NCBI GenBank assembly: GCA_045654225.1
Contig: JAZOMW010000006.1
Coordinates: 1-64,000, forward strand
Reading direction: 5' to 3'
Source of the DNA: HGM11412 sp045654225
GTDB lineage: Bacteria > Bacillota > Clostridia > Christensenellales > Borkfalkiaceae
Length of the DNA stretch: 64,000 nt
Below the pieces are notes generated by a model. It did not search any database, was not told the DNA's origin, and saw only the letters and a list, made by a program, of their open reading frames with translations. A program made the position numbers and the translations under genes. This document shows positions 7,794 to 16,570 of this stretch, one piece after another (the first letter of the stretch is position 1; each line of letters starts with the position of its first letter).

Positions 7794-9461
7794 TTATTTC
7801 TCCTTATAAAACAGTTTAACTCGTATAAAAAATAGGTACGAGCGTAATATAAAAAAGCCTATTGCAAGCGCCAAAAGTTTATAAAAAACGGTTATAGCAC
7901 TCGTTTTTGCCAAGAAGTAGAGTAAAAACGCAAATATAACGGAAATTAAAAGAGAGTAAAGCGTAGCGTTCTTTTCGTTTGCGTTGTCAACGCTTTTAGT
8001 AGTGGTTAAAAACTCTTCCGTTTTAGGATTCATAACGTCAAGTTCGGTGCACCAAAACAAATGCGCAACCGACAAAAACGAACAAGTTAAAAAAACGCAT
8101 ATAAATTCAACCACGGTAACTTTGCTGGCAAAATAGTAAAGGTACGCGCCTAAAAACGCCGATAAAACGCTAATTACAATTCTTGCCGTAATTTTACTAA
8201 CCGTTAGCGTAATAGGGCTTATAGGCCGTGTTTTATTAAAATTTCTAATAGCGCCTTGACGGCTTAAAACGGTTGCGTATTCGTTGTTAAACGAAAGGGT
8301 GGAAAGTAGTAATACAAGCATATTAAAAGCCTTAGTCATAAACTGTCCGTTAAAACTCGTTTGCATTGCGCTATACAGTTTGTTAAGCAAAAAAATTAGC
8401 ATAGCGGGTAGTATAATTTGAACTAAAACGAAGGCTAAATATTTGGCGCTTTTAACGTTTTGCAAAAATTCTTCGAAAAACGGGCTAAAAAATTTAGAGT
8501 GAACCACGTTTTTCTTTTTTGTGGTTTCGCTTTTTTCGTATTCAAATTGTTTTGCCGTCATTTTAAAAAACAAGGGCTTAACTAATAAAAAGCAAATTAA
8601 AAAGCAAACAGCAATAAATAAAACAAAACCAAAAAAATAAATTAGCGTAGTTTTAGTTATCGGGCTTGAAGAGATAGCAAGCGTTCCGCCAACTATCATA
8701 AGCGTTAAATAATAAAACGGTTTAAAAATAGCAACGAATTTATTTAAAAACGGCGCAATCACGTTTTGAGTAAGGTTGTTCCACTGCGCTAAAATATTTA
8801 TGTTTTCGGGAATAAGCGAAACAATGCTAAATAAAATTTGCGTAATTATTAAGCCCGTTGCAATAATTAAACTTGCTTTAATACCCTTATATTTAGATAT
8901 AAAATTTGAAATATAAAGCCAAAAAACGCTTAAAACTGCACCAAGTGCAACCGGAATAAGCGAAATTATAATAAAGCCTATAATAATCCATAAATAATAA
9001 AACCAAACCGCGCCGTTAAAAAGCCCGTAAGACAAAAACAACGGAAGCGTGAAATTAAAATTTTTTATAACTTCGTAAATAAAAAATAGTATTATTTTAG
9101 AAAAAAATACAAGGCTCGTATCAACGGGTAAGGTTAGTAAAACTTTATTGTCTTTCGAAGTATATAGCGAAGACGTAAGAGATGCCGTTGAAGAAATTAT
9201 TGCAAGTATTTCCGTTACGGTAAAAATTAGCGCTAAAACGGTATCGGGAATTTTAGAACTTTGCCCGAACGCTTTAATTATTGAAAATACTAAAAAAAGC
9301 GCGTAAAACAAAAAAGTTACAAGCGCAAATTTAAAAACGTAAAATATCGCTTTAAAAATCGTTTTTCTAAAACCGTTAAAAAAAGATAAATCTGTTACGT
9401 TTCGTAATTGCATAACCGTTAAAACGTACAGTTTTTTTAAATTACTCTGCTTTTTTATCAT
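7794..9461 (-). CDS. ABC-2-like transporter permease (cassette 1)
   Basis: 555 residues with roughly 12 hydrophobic segments (for example FYVFKFALVTFLFYALFLVF and YLAFVLVQIILPAMLIFLL). A basic cytoplasmic loop near residues 305-325 (EYEKSETTKKKN) splits it into two halves. This fits large putative ABC exporter permeases. Its start overlaps the end of the upstream ATPase gene by 20 bases, pointing to coupled translation and a shared complex. It is paralogous to the permease at 16571-18208; both have an internal stretch with a Ser/Asn-rich FNNEYATVLSRQG or YNSNASMALSQEG segment. Confidence 0.8.
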   Translation of the reverse strand: MIKKQSNLKKLYVLTVMQLRNVTDLSFFNGFRKTIFKAIFYVFKFALVTFLFYALFLVFSIIKAFGQSSKIPDTVLALIFTVTEILAIISSTASLTSSLYTSKDNKVLLTLPVDTSLVFFSKIILFFIYEVIKNFNFTLPLFLSYGLFNGAVWFYYLWIIIGFIIISLIPVALGAVLSVFWLYISNFISKYKGIKASLIIATGLIITQILFSIVSLIPENINILAQWNNLTQNVIAPFLNKFVAIFKPFYYLTLMIVGGTLAISSSPITKTTLIYFFGFVLFIAVCFLICFLLVKPLFFKMTAKQFEYEKSETTKKKNVVHSKFFSPFFEEFLQNVKSAKYLAFVLVQIILPAMLIFLLNKLYSAMQTSFNGQFMTKAFNMLVLLLSTLSFNNEYATVLSRQGAIRNFNKTRPISPITLTVSKITARIVISVLSAFLGAYLYYFASKVTVVEFICVFLTCSFLSVAHLFWCTELDVMNPKTEEFLTTTKSVDNANEKNATLYSLLISVIFAFLLYFLAKTSAITVFYKLLALAIGFFILRSYLFFIRVKLFYKEK

Positions 9462-11676
9462 TTTGCACCTTTATAGGCTCAACGCTCGTATCGTTTATAA
9501 CTGACATATAAAAATTTTCAAGCGTAGAATTTATTTCTATATCTTTAACGCTTTTAACGCATTGAATTTGTCCCTTTTGAATAATAGCAATTTTATCGCA
9601 AATTTTTTCAACTACGTCGATAATATGAGAAGAAAAGAAAACTATATTTCCTTTTTTAGCGTGGTTTTTCATACACTCTTTAACTTGGTAAATAGAATTC
9701 GGGTCAAGTCCGGTTAAAGGCTCGTCTAAAATCCAAACTTTTGGTTCGTGAATAAGCGCGCTCATAATAGTAACTTTTTGTTTCATACCGTGAGAGTAAG
9801 TTTTTATAGGGCTGTCAATAGCGCGCTCGAACTCAAATTGTTTTATAAATCCGTTTAGGCGTGTATCACGCAAATGTTTTTCAACCTCGTAAAGGTCGGC
9901 AATAAAGTTTATATACTCACGCGCGGTAAGCGTTTCATAAAGCGCGTAATGGTCCGGCACAAAACCTATTAATTTTTTTGCATTTACGCTTTGAGTTTTT
10001 ACGTCGTATCCGCAAACGGAAATAGAGCCGTCGGTTATAGGTTGAATGCCAACAACACTTTTAATAATGGTTGATTTTCCCGCTCCGTTAGGTCCTAAAA
10101 AACCAAAAACTTCACCGCCAACAACTTCTAAATTAGCGTCTTTAACCGCGTAAACGCTACTTTCGCCGTAGCGTTTTGTAAAATTTTTAAGTACGAGTTT
10201 GTTTTCTTGATTTTTGTGCATAGGCTCTCCTATATTTTTGCCTTGTAACGCATTTATTAAAACAAGCATATCTTTTTTGTATTCTTCATTTTTAGTTTCA
10301 ATTTGTATAAAACTTTTTATTGCAATAAAGCAAAATTCGTAAACGAACCAAGTAATTAGCGCAAGCACTATATAAACTAAAAAAAAGACGGTTTGGTATA
10401 GCGGATAAAATTTAAAAATCAAGTTTTTAATTTTAAACTCAACCGTAAATAGTAGTAAATTTTCCGCCCAAAGCCCAAGTTTACTTGCAATGAAGTTACT
10501 GTTTATAAAAAAGTAGTCAACGGAATTATCGTAATTAGATAGCCAAGAGTTTAAAAATAATACCAACAAATAATAAATTAAAAAGCCAGCCATTGAATAT
10601 TTAAACTCTCTTAAACGCGGGCGTTCAAAAATAGAAAGCCCAACTATTAAAAGTGGCATGTAAAACGCTTGGTAATGCGAACGAAAAAACAGCAAAACGT
10701 CTTCAAGTAAAACCGTTCCGTTAATTCCGTCCATATTAAAGTTAGGCAAAAAAATAGCAAAAAACGCGCCTAAAACGTTTATAAAGTAAGTAAAGTAAAA
10801 CACCTTTTTAGCCCTAAAAATTAAGCAGATAGGCGTAATATAAAGCGCGGTGTTGCAAAGGTGAAAAGGTAGGTTGGTTACGCTTAAAAAGTCCTTAAAC
10901 TGATGTGTTAAACTGTATAAAATAAGCCCTGAAAGCGAGTAATAAAGCATACTAAAAAGTTTAGTTTGTTGGCTACGCTTTCTTAAAACCAAATATAGAA
11001 ATATAGGAATTAAAATTATAGGATAAACGTAAATTCTATGCCAAAAATTAAGGTTGTTTACTTTATACGCGTAACTATACGGGTCAAAAAATATTTGCAA
11101 AGTGTAGTTTGGTGTTGTTGCAAGGAGCATACCTAAAAACGAAAGTATGCAATAAAAAATCTGCTTTAAACTAGCGTTTTTAAATTTTTTATTTTTAAAA
11201 AAAGTAAACAAATAGAAATATGAGAGCGCTAAAAGTAAGCCAAGTTCTAAACTAAAAAATAGTGTTTGCAAAAAATATTCGCTATCATCTTTTTTAAAAT
11301 TTATAGATATAACGTCGCTAAAAAAAACTAAAATAAGGCTTAAAATAATAGGCGATATCGTTGACGCTAAAATATTAAGCGTTTCAACCTTATTAAAAAA
11401 CGGCTTTAAAATTAAAAGTAAAAAAACTGCAATATTTGCGCTGTGTAAAAAATATATAAAAATAAACTTGCTTTTACTATCAAGCGCTAAAAAGTTAGAG
11501 TGAAAAAAATTTTCTAAATAAAGGTCGTTTAAAAAATATCTAAAAATAAAAAAGCATGCGCTAAAAAGGGCAATAACTTTTAAAATAAAATCAAGTTTTT
11601 TATTAAAAAAGCGATTTGCAAAAAATATTAACGTTAAACTTATTAAAAATGATAGCGATGCAACGTAAAAAGGCAT
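9442..11676 (-). CDS. YwaF-like membrane domain fused to an ABC ATPase (cassette 1)
   Basis: 744 residues. The first ~460 are membrane helices, of which the second half resembles YwaF/TMEM164-type proteins (HRIYVYP, then LPFHLCNTALY, then FTYFINVLGAFFAIFLP). After a linker (GEPMHKNQENK) comes a full ABC ATPase: Walker A GPNGAGKST near residue 527, signature YSHGMKQK, Walker B VWILDEP, H-loop SSHIID. The fusion places the nucleotide-binding domain and a possible lipid-acting membrane domain in one chain. It is the first gene of the operon; AGGAG lies upstream of the ATG. The substrate is unknown; the co-transcribed lipoprotein is the best guess. Confidence 0.8.
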   Translation of the reverse strand: MPFYVASLSFLISLTLIFFANRFFNKKLDFILKVIALFSACFFIFRYFLNDLYLENFFHSNFLALDSKSKFIFIYFLHSANIAVFLLLILKPFFNKVETLNILASTISPIILSLILVFFSDVISINFKKDDSEYFLQTLFFSLELGLLLALSYFYLFTFFKNKKFKNASLKQIFYCILSFLGMLLATTPNYTLQIFFDPYSYAYKVNNLNFWHRIYVYPIILIPIFLYLVLRKRSQQTKLFSMLYYSLSGLILYSLTHQFKDFLSVTNLPFHLCNTALYITPICLIFRAKKVFYFTYFINVLGAFFAIFLPNFNMDGINGTVLLEDVLLFFRSHYQAFYMPLLIVGLSIFERPRLREFKYSMAGFLIYYLLVLFLNSWLSNYDNSVDYFFINSNFIASKLGLWAENLLLFTVEFKIKNLIFKFYPLYQTVFFLVYIVLALITWFVYEFCFIAIKSFIQIETKNEEYKKDMLVLINALQGKNIGEPMHKNQENKLVLKNFTKRYGESSVYAVKDANLEVVGGEVFGFLGPNGAGKSTIIKSVVGIQPITDGSISVCGYDVKTQSVNAKKLIGFVPDHYALYETLTAREYINFIADLYEVEKHLRDTRLNGFIKQFEFERAIDSPIKTYSHGMKQKVTIMSALIHEPKVWILDEPLTGLDPNSIYQVKECMKNHAKKGNIVFFSSHIIDVVEKICDKIAIIQKGQIQCVKSVKDIEINSTLENFYMSVINDTSVEPIKVQNDKKAE

Positions 11677-11703
11677 AAAAACTCCTAGGTTAAACGCAAA
11701 AAA

Positions 11704-11735
11704 ATAAGGCGTATAAACTACGTTTATAATGCCTT
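11704..11735 (-). terminator. Terminator-like hairpin in the leader of cassette 1
   Basis: On the minus strand an imperfect stem (AAGGC..TATAAAC / GTTTATA..GCCTT) is followed at once by ATTTTTTT, about 28 bases before the ATG of the ATPase gene. It lies downstream of a weak promoter candidate at 11762-11789 (TTGACA, 16 bp, TACAAA). It could act as an attenuator. Confidence 0.45.
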
Positions 11736-11796
11736 AAAAAATTTATAAAAAACGAATAAGTTTTGTAGAATTTTTACTATTTTTGTCAAAATAAAA

Positions 11797-11820
11797 TTTC
11801 CCGCTCAAACGAGCGGGAAA
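11797..11820 (-). terminator. Terminator of cassette 2
   Basis: Perfect 10-bp stem TTTCCCGCTC-AAAC-GAGCGGGAAA with T-rich sequence after it on the minus strand, 18 bases past the lipoprotein stop. It separates the two cassettes. Confidence 0.85.
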
Positions 11821-11837
11821 AGTTTTTTATTAAGTTG

Positions 11838-14800
11838 TTACATTATAGGGAAAATAGGCATTAACGTGCCAATCTTTAAACCGAAATTTTCAGTTAATAG
11901 TTGTACCCAGAAAGAAGTTGGATTTTCTGAAAGTAAATCTATTTTACCAACGTTAGGGTCAAACATTGAGCCTAAAGACGTAAAGTCAACAGGGGCATTA
12001 TTATCATTAAGAGTTTTAACTATAACATAAGGAATTTTTAATGCGGTTTCTTCCCACTCTGTTGCTTTGCCTGTTTGTTGATAGAATATTGCAAAGTTAA
12101 ATGCCTCGCTTTTACCTTCTATATTTTTAATACAAGTAAACTTTTGATCTAGCAAACCGTTATTAAGAGAGGTTTTTGTTCCTGAAGCAACAATACCCAT
12201 ACCATAAGCAGTAAACCATGATTCCTCACCTGTTACCCAGTTAGAAATTTGAGTGTTATCAAGAACAAGTGTAGAGTTTTGTACTGTAGCTTTAGGGTAT
12301 GGTGCGCAGTCAAAGTGAATTGCAGCACCGCCACTACTCTTAATTGTAGAGTTCTTAACAGTTAAGTGGTTAAGGTAGAACGTACAAATGCTGTTAGCCC
12401 AGCTGTTGTCAACATAGCAGTCGTCTAATACTGATTTAGTAGCGTAACCATTTGCGCCAGCAGTTGTAGCATCGCTATCGCCTGAAATAAAGAAACCAAT
12501 AAGTGAGTTTCTAATAGCAACGTTAGTAGCGTTTAAGTTACCGCCCATAATGCGTAGTGTATTATATGAAGCACTCATTGTATAGTAGCTTTCGCCGCCT
12601 TTACCATACGTAGTTGTTACGTCTGAAAGTTCAGTATTGTTACCAAATATAGCTAAGTTTTCAATATTAAACGTGTTGTTATTGTTTACCGCAGTGCTCA
12701 TGTCGTTTGGAGCGTGTGACATATAAGAGAAGATAAACGCGTGGTGGTTTACAACTCTTTCCGTACCAAGCTCCATATCAGCAAACGTTACCCACGTATT
12801 AGCAAGACCGCCGTTTACGCGTGGAAGTGTAGAAGCGTCAAGTTTAAATGAGTTACCGTTAATAGAAATACTATCGTTTGAACCTACTGTGTTACGTGAA
12901 TAAACCCAGCCATTCTTCATAACGTCAGTATTAATGCTACCGTCATTATTATAAGAATTTTCACTTATAAATCCATCATTGTATTGATATTTTTCAGTAG
13001 TAGTATTATATAAGGTGTGGTAAGGGTTGTGTACGTTGCCGTCAACGTATTGGTCGCTGGTAAGTTCAGCCTTAATATCTCTTAAAACGTTAATTTCGCG
13101 TACGTTAAGGTTAGCAAACGCAGCGCGTAATTCATCGTTAGTGTAAACGTTAACGCCGTTGTTAATAGTAACTTTGACATCTTTTGCAGAAATTTCATTA
13201 CCACCAGTATAGTATTTAGGAGTGAACGTAAACGTGTAAGTTACACCGTCAGTTAAGTCTGCTAAATTGAAGCCTGTAGCAGAGTTGTAGTCTGAAGTGT
13301 CAATAACAATAGTGTCATTAGAACCTGCTTGTTTAGCAGTAATAATAACGTTACCTTCGCTAAAGCCCATAACGCCGTTTCTACCTTCAATAGTAACGTC
13401 TGGTTTATAACCGTTTGCTTTACCAACGCTCATAGCGTCAACTAATTTATTAGAGTTAAAGTATGCTGCGTTTCTAGTATCGTTTAGAACAAAGCTTGCA
13501 ATACGTTCAACAACTTTAGCGTTTCTTACGTAAGTTACGTTAGTATCATCAACCACTTTAGTAATAGTTAACTTAAATTCACCAGTTTTGCTTGGAGTAA
13601 ATGCGTTGCCTTGAACGTCAACTAAAGTATTAGCAGAAACAGTCATATCAGCGCTTGTAAAGTTATAGTTTACGCCAGTAAAGAATACGTAAGTATATTC
13701 ACTAGCTTCATTATAAAGTGCTTTTTCTTTAAAGTATTCCGTGCCGTTAGGTTTGAATAAGTTGTATTGAGCATCAGTTGAATTTTCACCAACTTCAACT
13801 TCAAGTTTTTCCCAAATAACTTCAATTAAAACGTTAGTTGCTTTTACATATTCAGCTTTATGGTTGAAAGTTGTAGAAGTGCCAAATTCAACAAATTTAA
13901 TGAATTTGTAACCGTTCTTAGTTAACGTAACAATAGTAGGAACTTCGCCATAAACTACGTTAACTGTAATTCTAGAAGGTTGATCGTCTGCACCGTTAGT
14001 TACAATTTCAATAGTAAACGCTTTTTTAGCAAATTTAGCATAGAGTGAAACGTTGTCTGTTACTTTGTAAGTAGCTAAATCAACAGCTTGAGTGCAAGCT
14101 TTGTCAAAGTAAACTGTGCCACCAACAAGTTCGTAACCTTCTTGAGCTTCAGGTAATTGAGCTAAAGAAATTAAGCTGTTGTATTCTAATTTAAGAGTTT
14201 CGCCAAGTTGATAGTCATTTTCACTGCTTAAGAATACTACGTCGTAAACGTTAATAGTCCAAGTAGCAACGAGCGTAATTCCGTAAGTTTTGTTATAAGC
14301 AAGAGAAGTATCAAATGCTTCGCCGTTAAACGTATAACCTGCAAAAGTATAACCGGTTAAAGTAGGAGTTGCAAGAGTGTAAGTTTTGCCAAATTCAACT
14401 TCTAACGGAGCAACTGTAGTACCACCGTTACTGTTAACCGTAATAGTATATTTATTAGCGGTAAATTTAGCGTAAAGGGTAATGTCTTTTACAACTTCAG
14501 TATTGTCTGCAAATGCAGTTTGTAAAGTTGCGTCAACGTACCAACCGTCAAATGAATAACCTTCTTTTGTAAGGGTAGGTAAAGTGTTGGCTTTTATAAT
14601 ATCGCCAACTTGAACGTCTCTTTGATATTCAGTAAGTTCATCACCCTTGTCGTCTTTGAAAAATACTTTTCTATCGTAGAAGCCTTCAACTGCTTCCCAA
14701 GTAGCGTCAACTGTAATATCGCTTGTAAAGTTATAAGTGCCAGTTGCGTTAAATGCTTGGCCGTTGTAAACGTAGCCGGTAAACTCGTAACCTGTTCTAG

Positions 14801-16040
14801 TAGGGTTAGCAATTAAAGTGTAAGTGCCTTTATATAATACTGTTACGTTAGCAATATCGTCACCACCGTTTTTGTTAATTTTGATAGTGAATTGTTTTGC
14901 AACAACTTTAACGTAAAGGTCAGCGTTTTGAGTTACTTTATAAGTAGATAAATCAACTTCTTGTGTGCAAGCTGCATCACTATACACTTTACCGTTTGCA
15001 ATTTCATAACCTGCTTCTGCTTGAGGAAGTGCAACTGTAGAATTGTGTGTTAAAGTTAAAGTGTTGCCAAGTTGAGCATTAGAGTTGTTTGCATCAAGGA
15101 ATTTAACAGCGTAAGTAGCAACTTCGTAAGTGGCAAATAAAGTAACGTTAGAAGTATTTTCATACGTGCCGTTTAAAGCAAACGGAGCACCGTTAAACGT
15201 ATAACCTGTAAATACGTAACCAACTTTTGTAGGGGCAGGGAGAGTGTATTGAGCGTTGTAAGCAATTTGCATAGCGTCAATAGCATTACCGCCGTTAGTA
15301 TTGAACGTTACAGTGTATTTTTTTGCTGCAACTTTAACGTAAAGGTCAGCGTTTTGAGTTACTTTATAAGTAGATAAATTAACTTCTTGTGTGCAAGCTG
15401 CATCACTATACACTTTACCGTTTTCAATTTCGTAACCAGTAGGAACTGACGGAATAGAAGTTACTTTAGAGTTGTATTCTAAAGTTAAAGTGTCGCCAAG
15501 TTGAGCGTTATCGTTGTTTGCGTTTAAGAACTTAACGTTATAGGAGTTTATAGTCCAGGTAGCAAAAAGTTTAATGCTGTTAGTTTCTGTGTAAGTTCCT
15601 GTAGTAGGGAATTCTTCACCGTTCCACATGTAACCAGCAAAAGTGTAGCCTTCTTTAGTAGGAACAGGAATGCTGTAGCTAGAGTTGAACTCAACTATTT
15701 GAGGTTCAACGTCACTTCCGCCGTTACTGTTAACTTGAACAACTAAGCTTCGTTTTTCATACTTTAAATATAAAGCAAGGTCGGCATTGAGGTTACCAAA
15801 TGATTGAGAATCAAATTCATCTGTCAACTCTTTGTCATAGTACGCGCCTACGTATATATAACCTGGTTTAGTGATGTCTTCAAGGTCACTATTTAAAGGT
15901 AAAGAATCGTAGGTCTTTACTACTTCGGTGCCATCGTAAATTGTAACCGTGAACGTTTGTTGTTTGCATGCAACAAAAGTAAAGGTTACAATAGATAAGA
16001 TGAGCGCCATTAAAATTGTTTTTAATGCTTTTCTATACAT
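11838..16040 (-). CDS. Giant lipoprotein with about ten InlB-type repeats and beta-helix-like C-terminus (cassette 2)
   Basis: 1400 residues. A signal peptide with lipobox-like FVAC (Cys about 25) predicts a lipid anchor. Residues about 28-720 hold roughly ten units of 65-73 residues. One type is the Listeria-Bacteroides repeat (NSNGG..PTKEGYTFAGY..W); a second type, often alternating with it, has KVYSDAACTQEVDLSTYKVT. A Ser/Asn/Thr-rich middle leads to a C-terminal strand-rich region with KNSTIKSSGG and TGEESWFTAY, homologous to the cassette 1 lipoprotein. Such repeats usually form extended surface stalks. A strong AAAGGAGG precedes the ATG. No enzymatic motif was seen; binding or scaffold roles are possible. 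Confidence 0.8.
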   Translation of the reverse strand: MYRKALKTILMALILSIVTFTFVACKQQTFTVTIYDGTEVVKTYDSLPLNSDLEDITKPGYIYVGAYYDKELTDEFDSQSFGNLNADLALYLKYEKRSLVVQVNSNGGSDVEPQIVEFNSSYSIPVPTKEGYTFAGYMWNGEEFPTTGTYTETNSIKLFATWTINSYNVKFLNANNDNAQLGDTLTLEYNSKVTSIPSVPTGYEIENGKVYSDAACTQEVNLSTYKVTQNADLYVKVAAKKYTVTFNTNGGNAIDAMQIAYNAQYTLPAPTKVGYVFTGYTFNGAPFALNGTYENTSNVTLFATYEVATYAVKFLDANNSNAQLGNTLTLTHNSTVALPQAEAGYEIANGKVYSDAACTQEVDLSTYKVTQNADLYVKVVAKQFTIKINKNGGDDIANVTVLYKGTYTLIANPTRTGYEFTGYVYNGQAFNATGTYNFTSDITVDATWEAVEGFYDRKVFFKDDKGDELTEYQRDVQVGDIIKANTLPTLTKEGYSFDGWYVDATLQTAFADNTEVVKDITLYAKFTANKYTITVNSNGGTTVAPLEVEFGKTYTLATPTLTGYTFAGYTFNGEAFDTSLAYNKTYGITLVATWTINVYDVVFLSSENDYQLGETLKLEYNSLISLAQLPEAQEGYELVGGTVYFDKACTQAVDLATYKVTDNVSLYAKFAKKAFTIEIVTNGADDQPSRITVNVVYGEVPTIVTLTKNGYKFIKFVEFGTSTTFNHKAEYVKATNVLIEVIWEKLEVEVGENSTDAQYNLFKPNGTEYFKEKALYNEASEYTYVFFTGVNYNFTSADMTVSANTLVDVQGNAFTPSKTGEFKLTITKVVDDTNVTYVRNAKVVERIASFVLNDTRNAAYFNSNKLVDAMSVGKANGYKPDVTIEGRNGVMGFSEGNVIITAKQAGSNDTIVIDTSDYNSATGFNLADLTDGVTYTFTFTPKYYTGGNEISAKDVKVTINNGVNVYTNDELRAAFANLNVREINVLRDIKAELTSDQYVDGNVHNPYHTLYNTTTEKYQYNDGFISENSYNNDGSINTDVMKNGWVYSRNTVGSNDSISINGNSFKLDASTLPRVNGGLANTWVTFADMELGTERVVNHHAFIFSYMSHAPNDMSTAVNNNNTFNIENLAIFGNNTELSDVTTTYGKGGESYYTMSASYNTLRIMGGNLNATNVAIRNSLIGFFISGDSDATTAGANGYATKSVLDDCYVDNSWANSICTFYLNHLTVKNSTIKSSGGAAIHFDCAPYPKATVQNSTLVLDNTQISNWVTGEESWFTAYGMGIVASGTKTSLNNGLLDQKFTCIKNIEGKSEAFNFAIFYQQTGKATEWEETALKIPYVIVKTLNDNNAPVDFTSLGSMFDPNVGKIDLLSENPTSFWVQLLTENFGLKIGTLMPIFPIM
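14903..15010 (-). repeat. Near-identical internal DNA repeat, copy B
   Basis: About 108 bases inside the giant lipoprotein gene, differing from 15329-15436 at only a few positions. It encodes the end of the second repeat type (the YSDAACTQEVDLSTYKVT part). Confidence 0.7.
15329..15436 (-). repeat. Near-identical internal DNA repeat, copy A
   Basis: Partner of 14903-15010. The two lie about 426 bases apart, i.e. two protein repeat units, so the array grew by duplicating a two-unit block. Confidence 0.7.
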
Positions 16041-16097
16041 AAAAAACCTCCTTTGTATTATTTATATAAACGCAAAAACTGCATTTTGCGAGTATCT

Positions 16098-16493
16098 TTA
16101 AATTGCTGAAAGTCTAATGGTTGCTTGTTTACCGCTACCATCGGTAGTGTGAATTGTAATTGCTACGTCAACGTATTCTTTTAAGAATGTAACATTGCCG
16201 TATTTGTCAATTATAACGTATTCGTTAGGTGTTGCGGAAAATTCAACTTTCTTTTCGCTTGCTGCTTTCGGTTCAATAACGTAAAGTAATTGATAGTCAG
16301 TTTTACTGTCACTAATATCAATTTCTATCATAGCGTTATTTTCAAGTCTATTACCATCGTCGTCAACAAAATATATATCGGTGCAAAGTGTTTTATCATA
16401 TAAGCTTTCAATGGCTTTACCAAAGAAACTTATAAGTAAAATTGCAAGCACGCATTCTACTACTATTACAAGTACAAGTGATTTTTTGTTCAT
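16098..16493 (-). CDS. Small single-pass membrane protein (cassette 2)
   Basis: 131 residues: an N-terminal helix (about residues 5-26, LVLVIVVECVLAILLISFFG), then an outside domain of about 100 residues with a beta-strand pattern, ending in DVAITIHTTDGSGKQATIRL. It is the positional counterpart of 7306-7788. AAGGAT lies before the ATG. Unlike cassette 1, where the gap to the permease is 5 bases, here 77 bases separate the two genes. The family is unrecognised; its role with the transporter or lipoprotein is inferred only from position. Confidence 0.6.
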   Translation of the reverse strand: MNKKSLVLVIVVECVLAILLISFFGKAIESLYDKTLCTDIYFVDDDGNRLENNAMIEIDISDSKTDYQLLYVIEPKAASEKKVEFSATPNEYVIIDKYGNVTFLKEYVDVAITIHTTDGSGKQATIRLSAI

Positions 16494-16570
16494 AATATCC
16501 TTTTGGCTTCATCGCAATATCCGTGTGCTAAAACCACCCGTCTTTTGCTAGGTTGCCATCCTTTAAAAAA
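16494..16570 (-). other. 77-base structured-looking spacer inside cassette 2
   Basis: On the minus strand it reads through GGATGGCAACC, GACGGGTGG and CACACGGATATTGCG, more GC-balanced than the AT-rich leaders nearby. It has no open frame and no match to any riboswitch core I know. It may be a regulatory or processing element in the polycistronic RNA. Confidence 0.35.

Noticed and set aside
14594..14816. Opposite-strand and other-frame open frames in the giant lipoprotein gene
   Set aside because: They are shadows of a strongly coding repeat region, without ribosome binding sites.
16494..16570. Cyclic-di-GMP or other known riboswitch in the cassette 2 spacer
   Set aside because: Some words recall riboswitch cores, but the conserved order of no known class is met, and it lies inside an operon.
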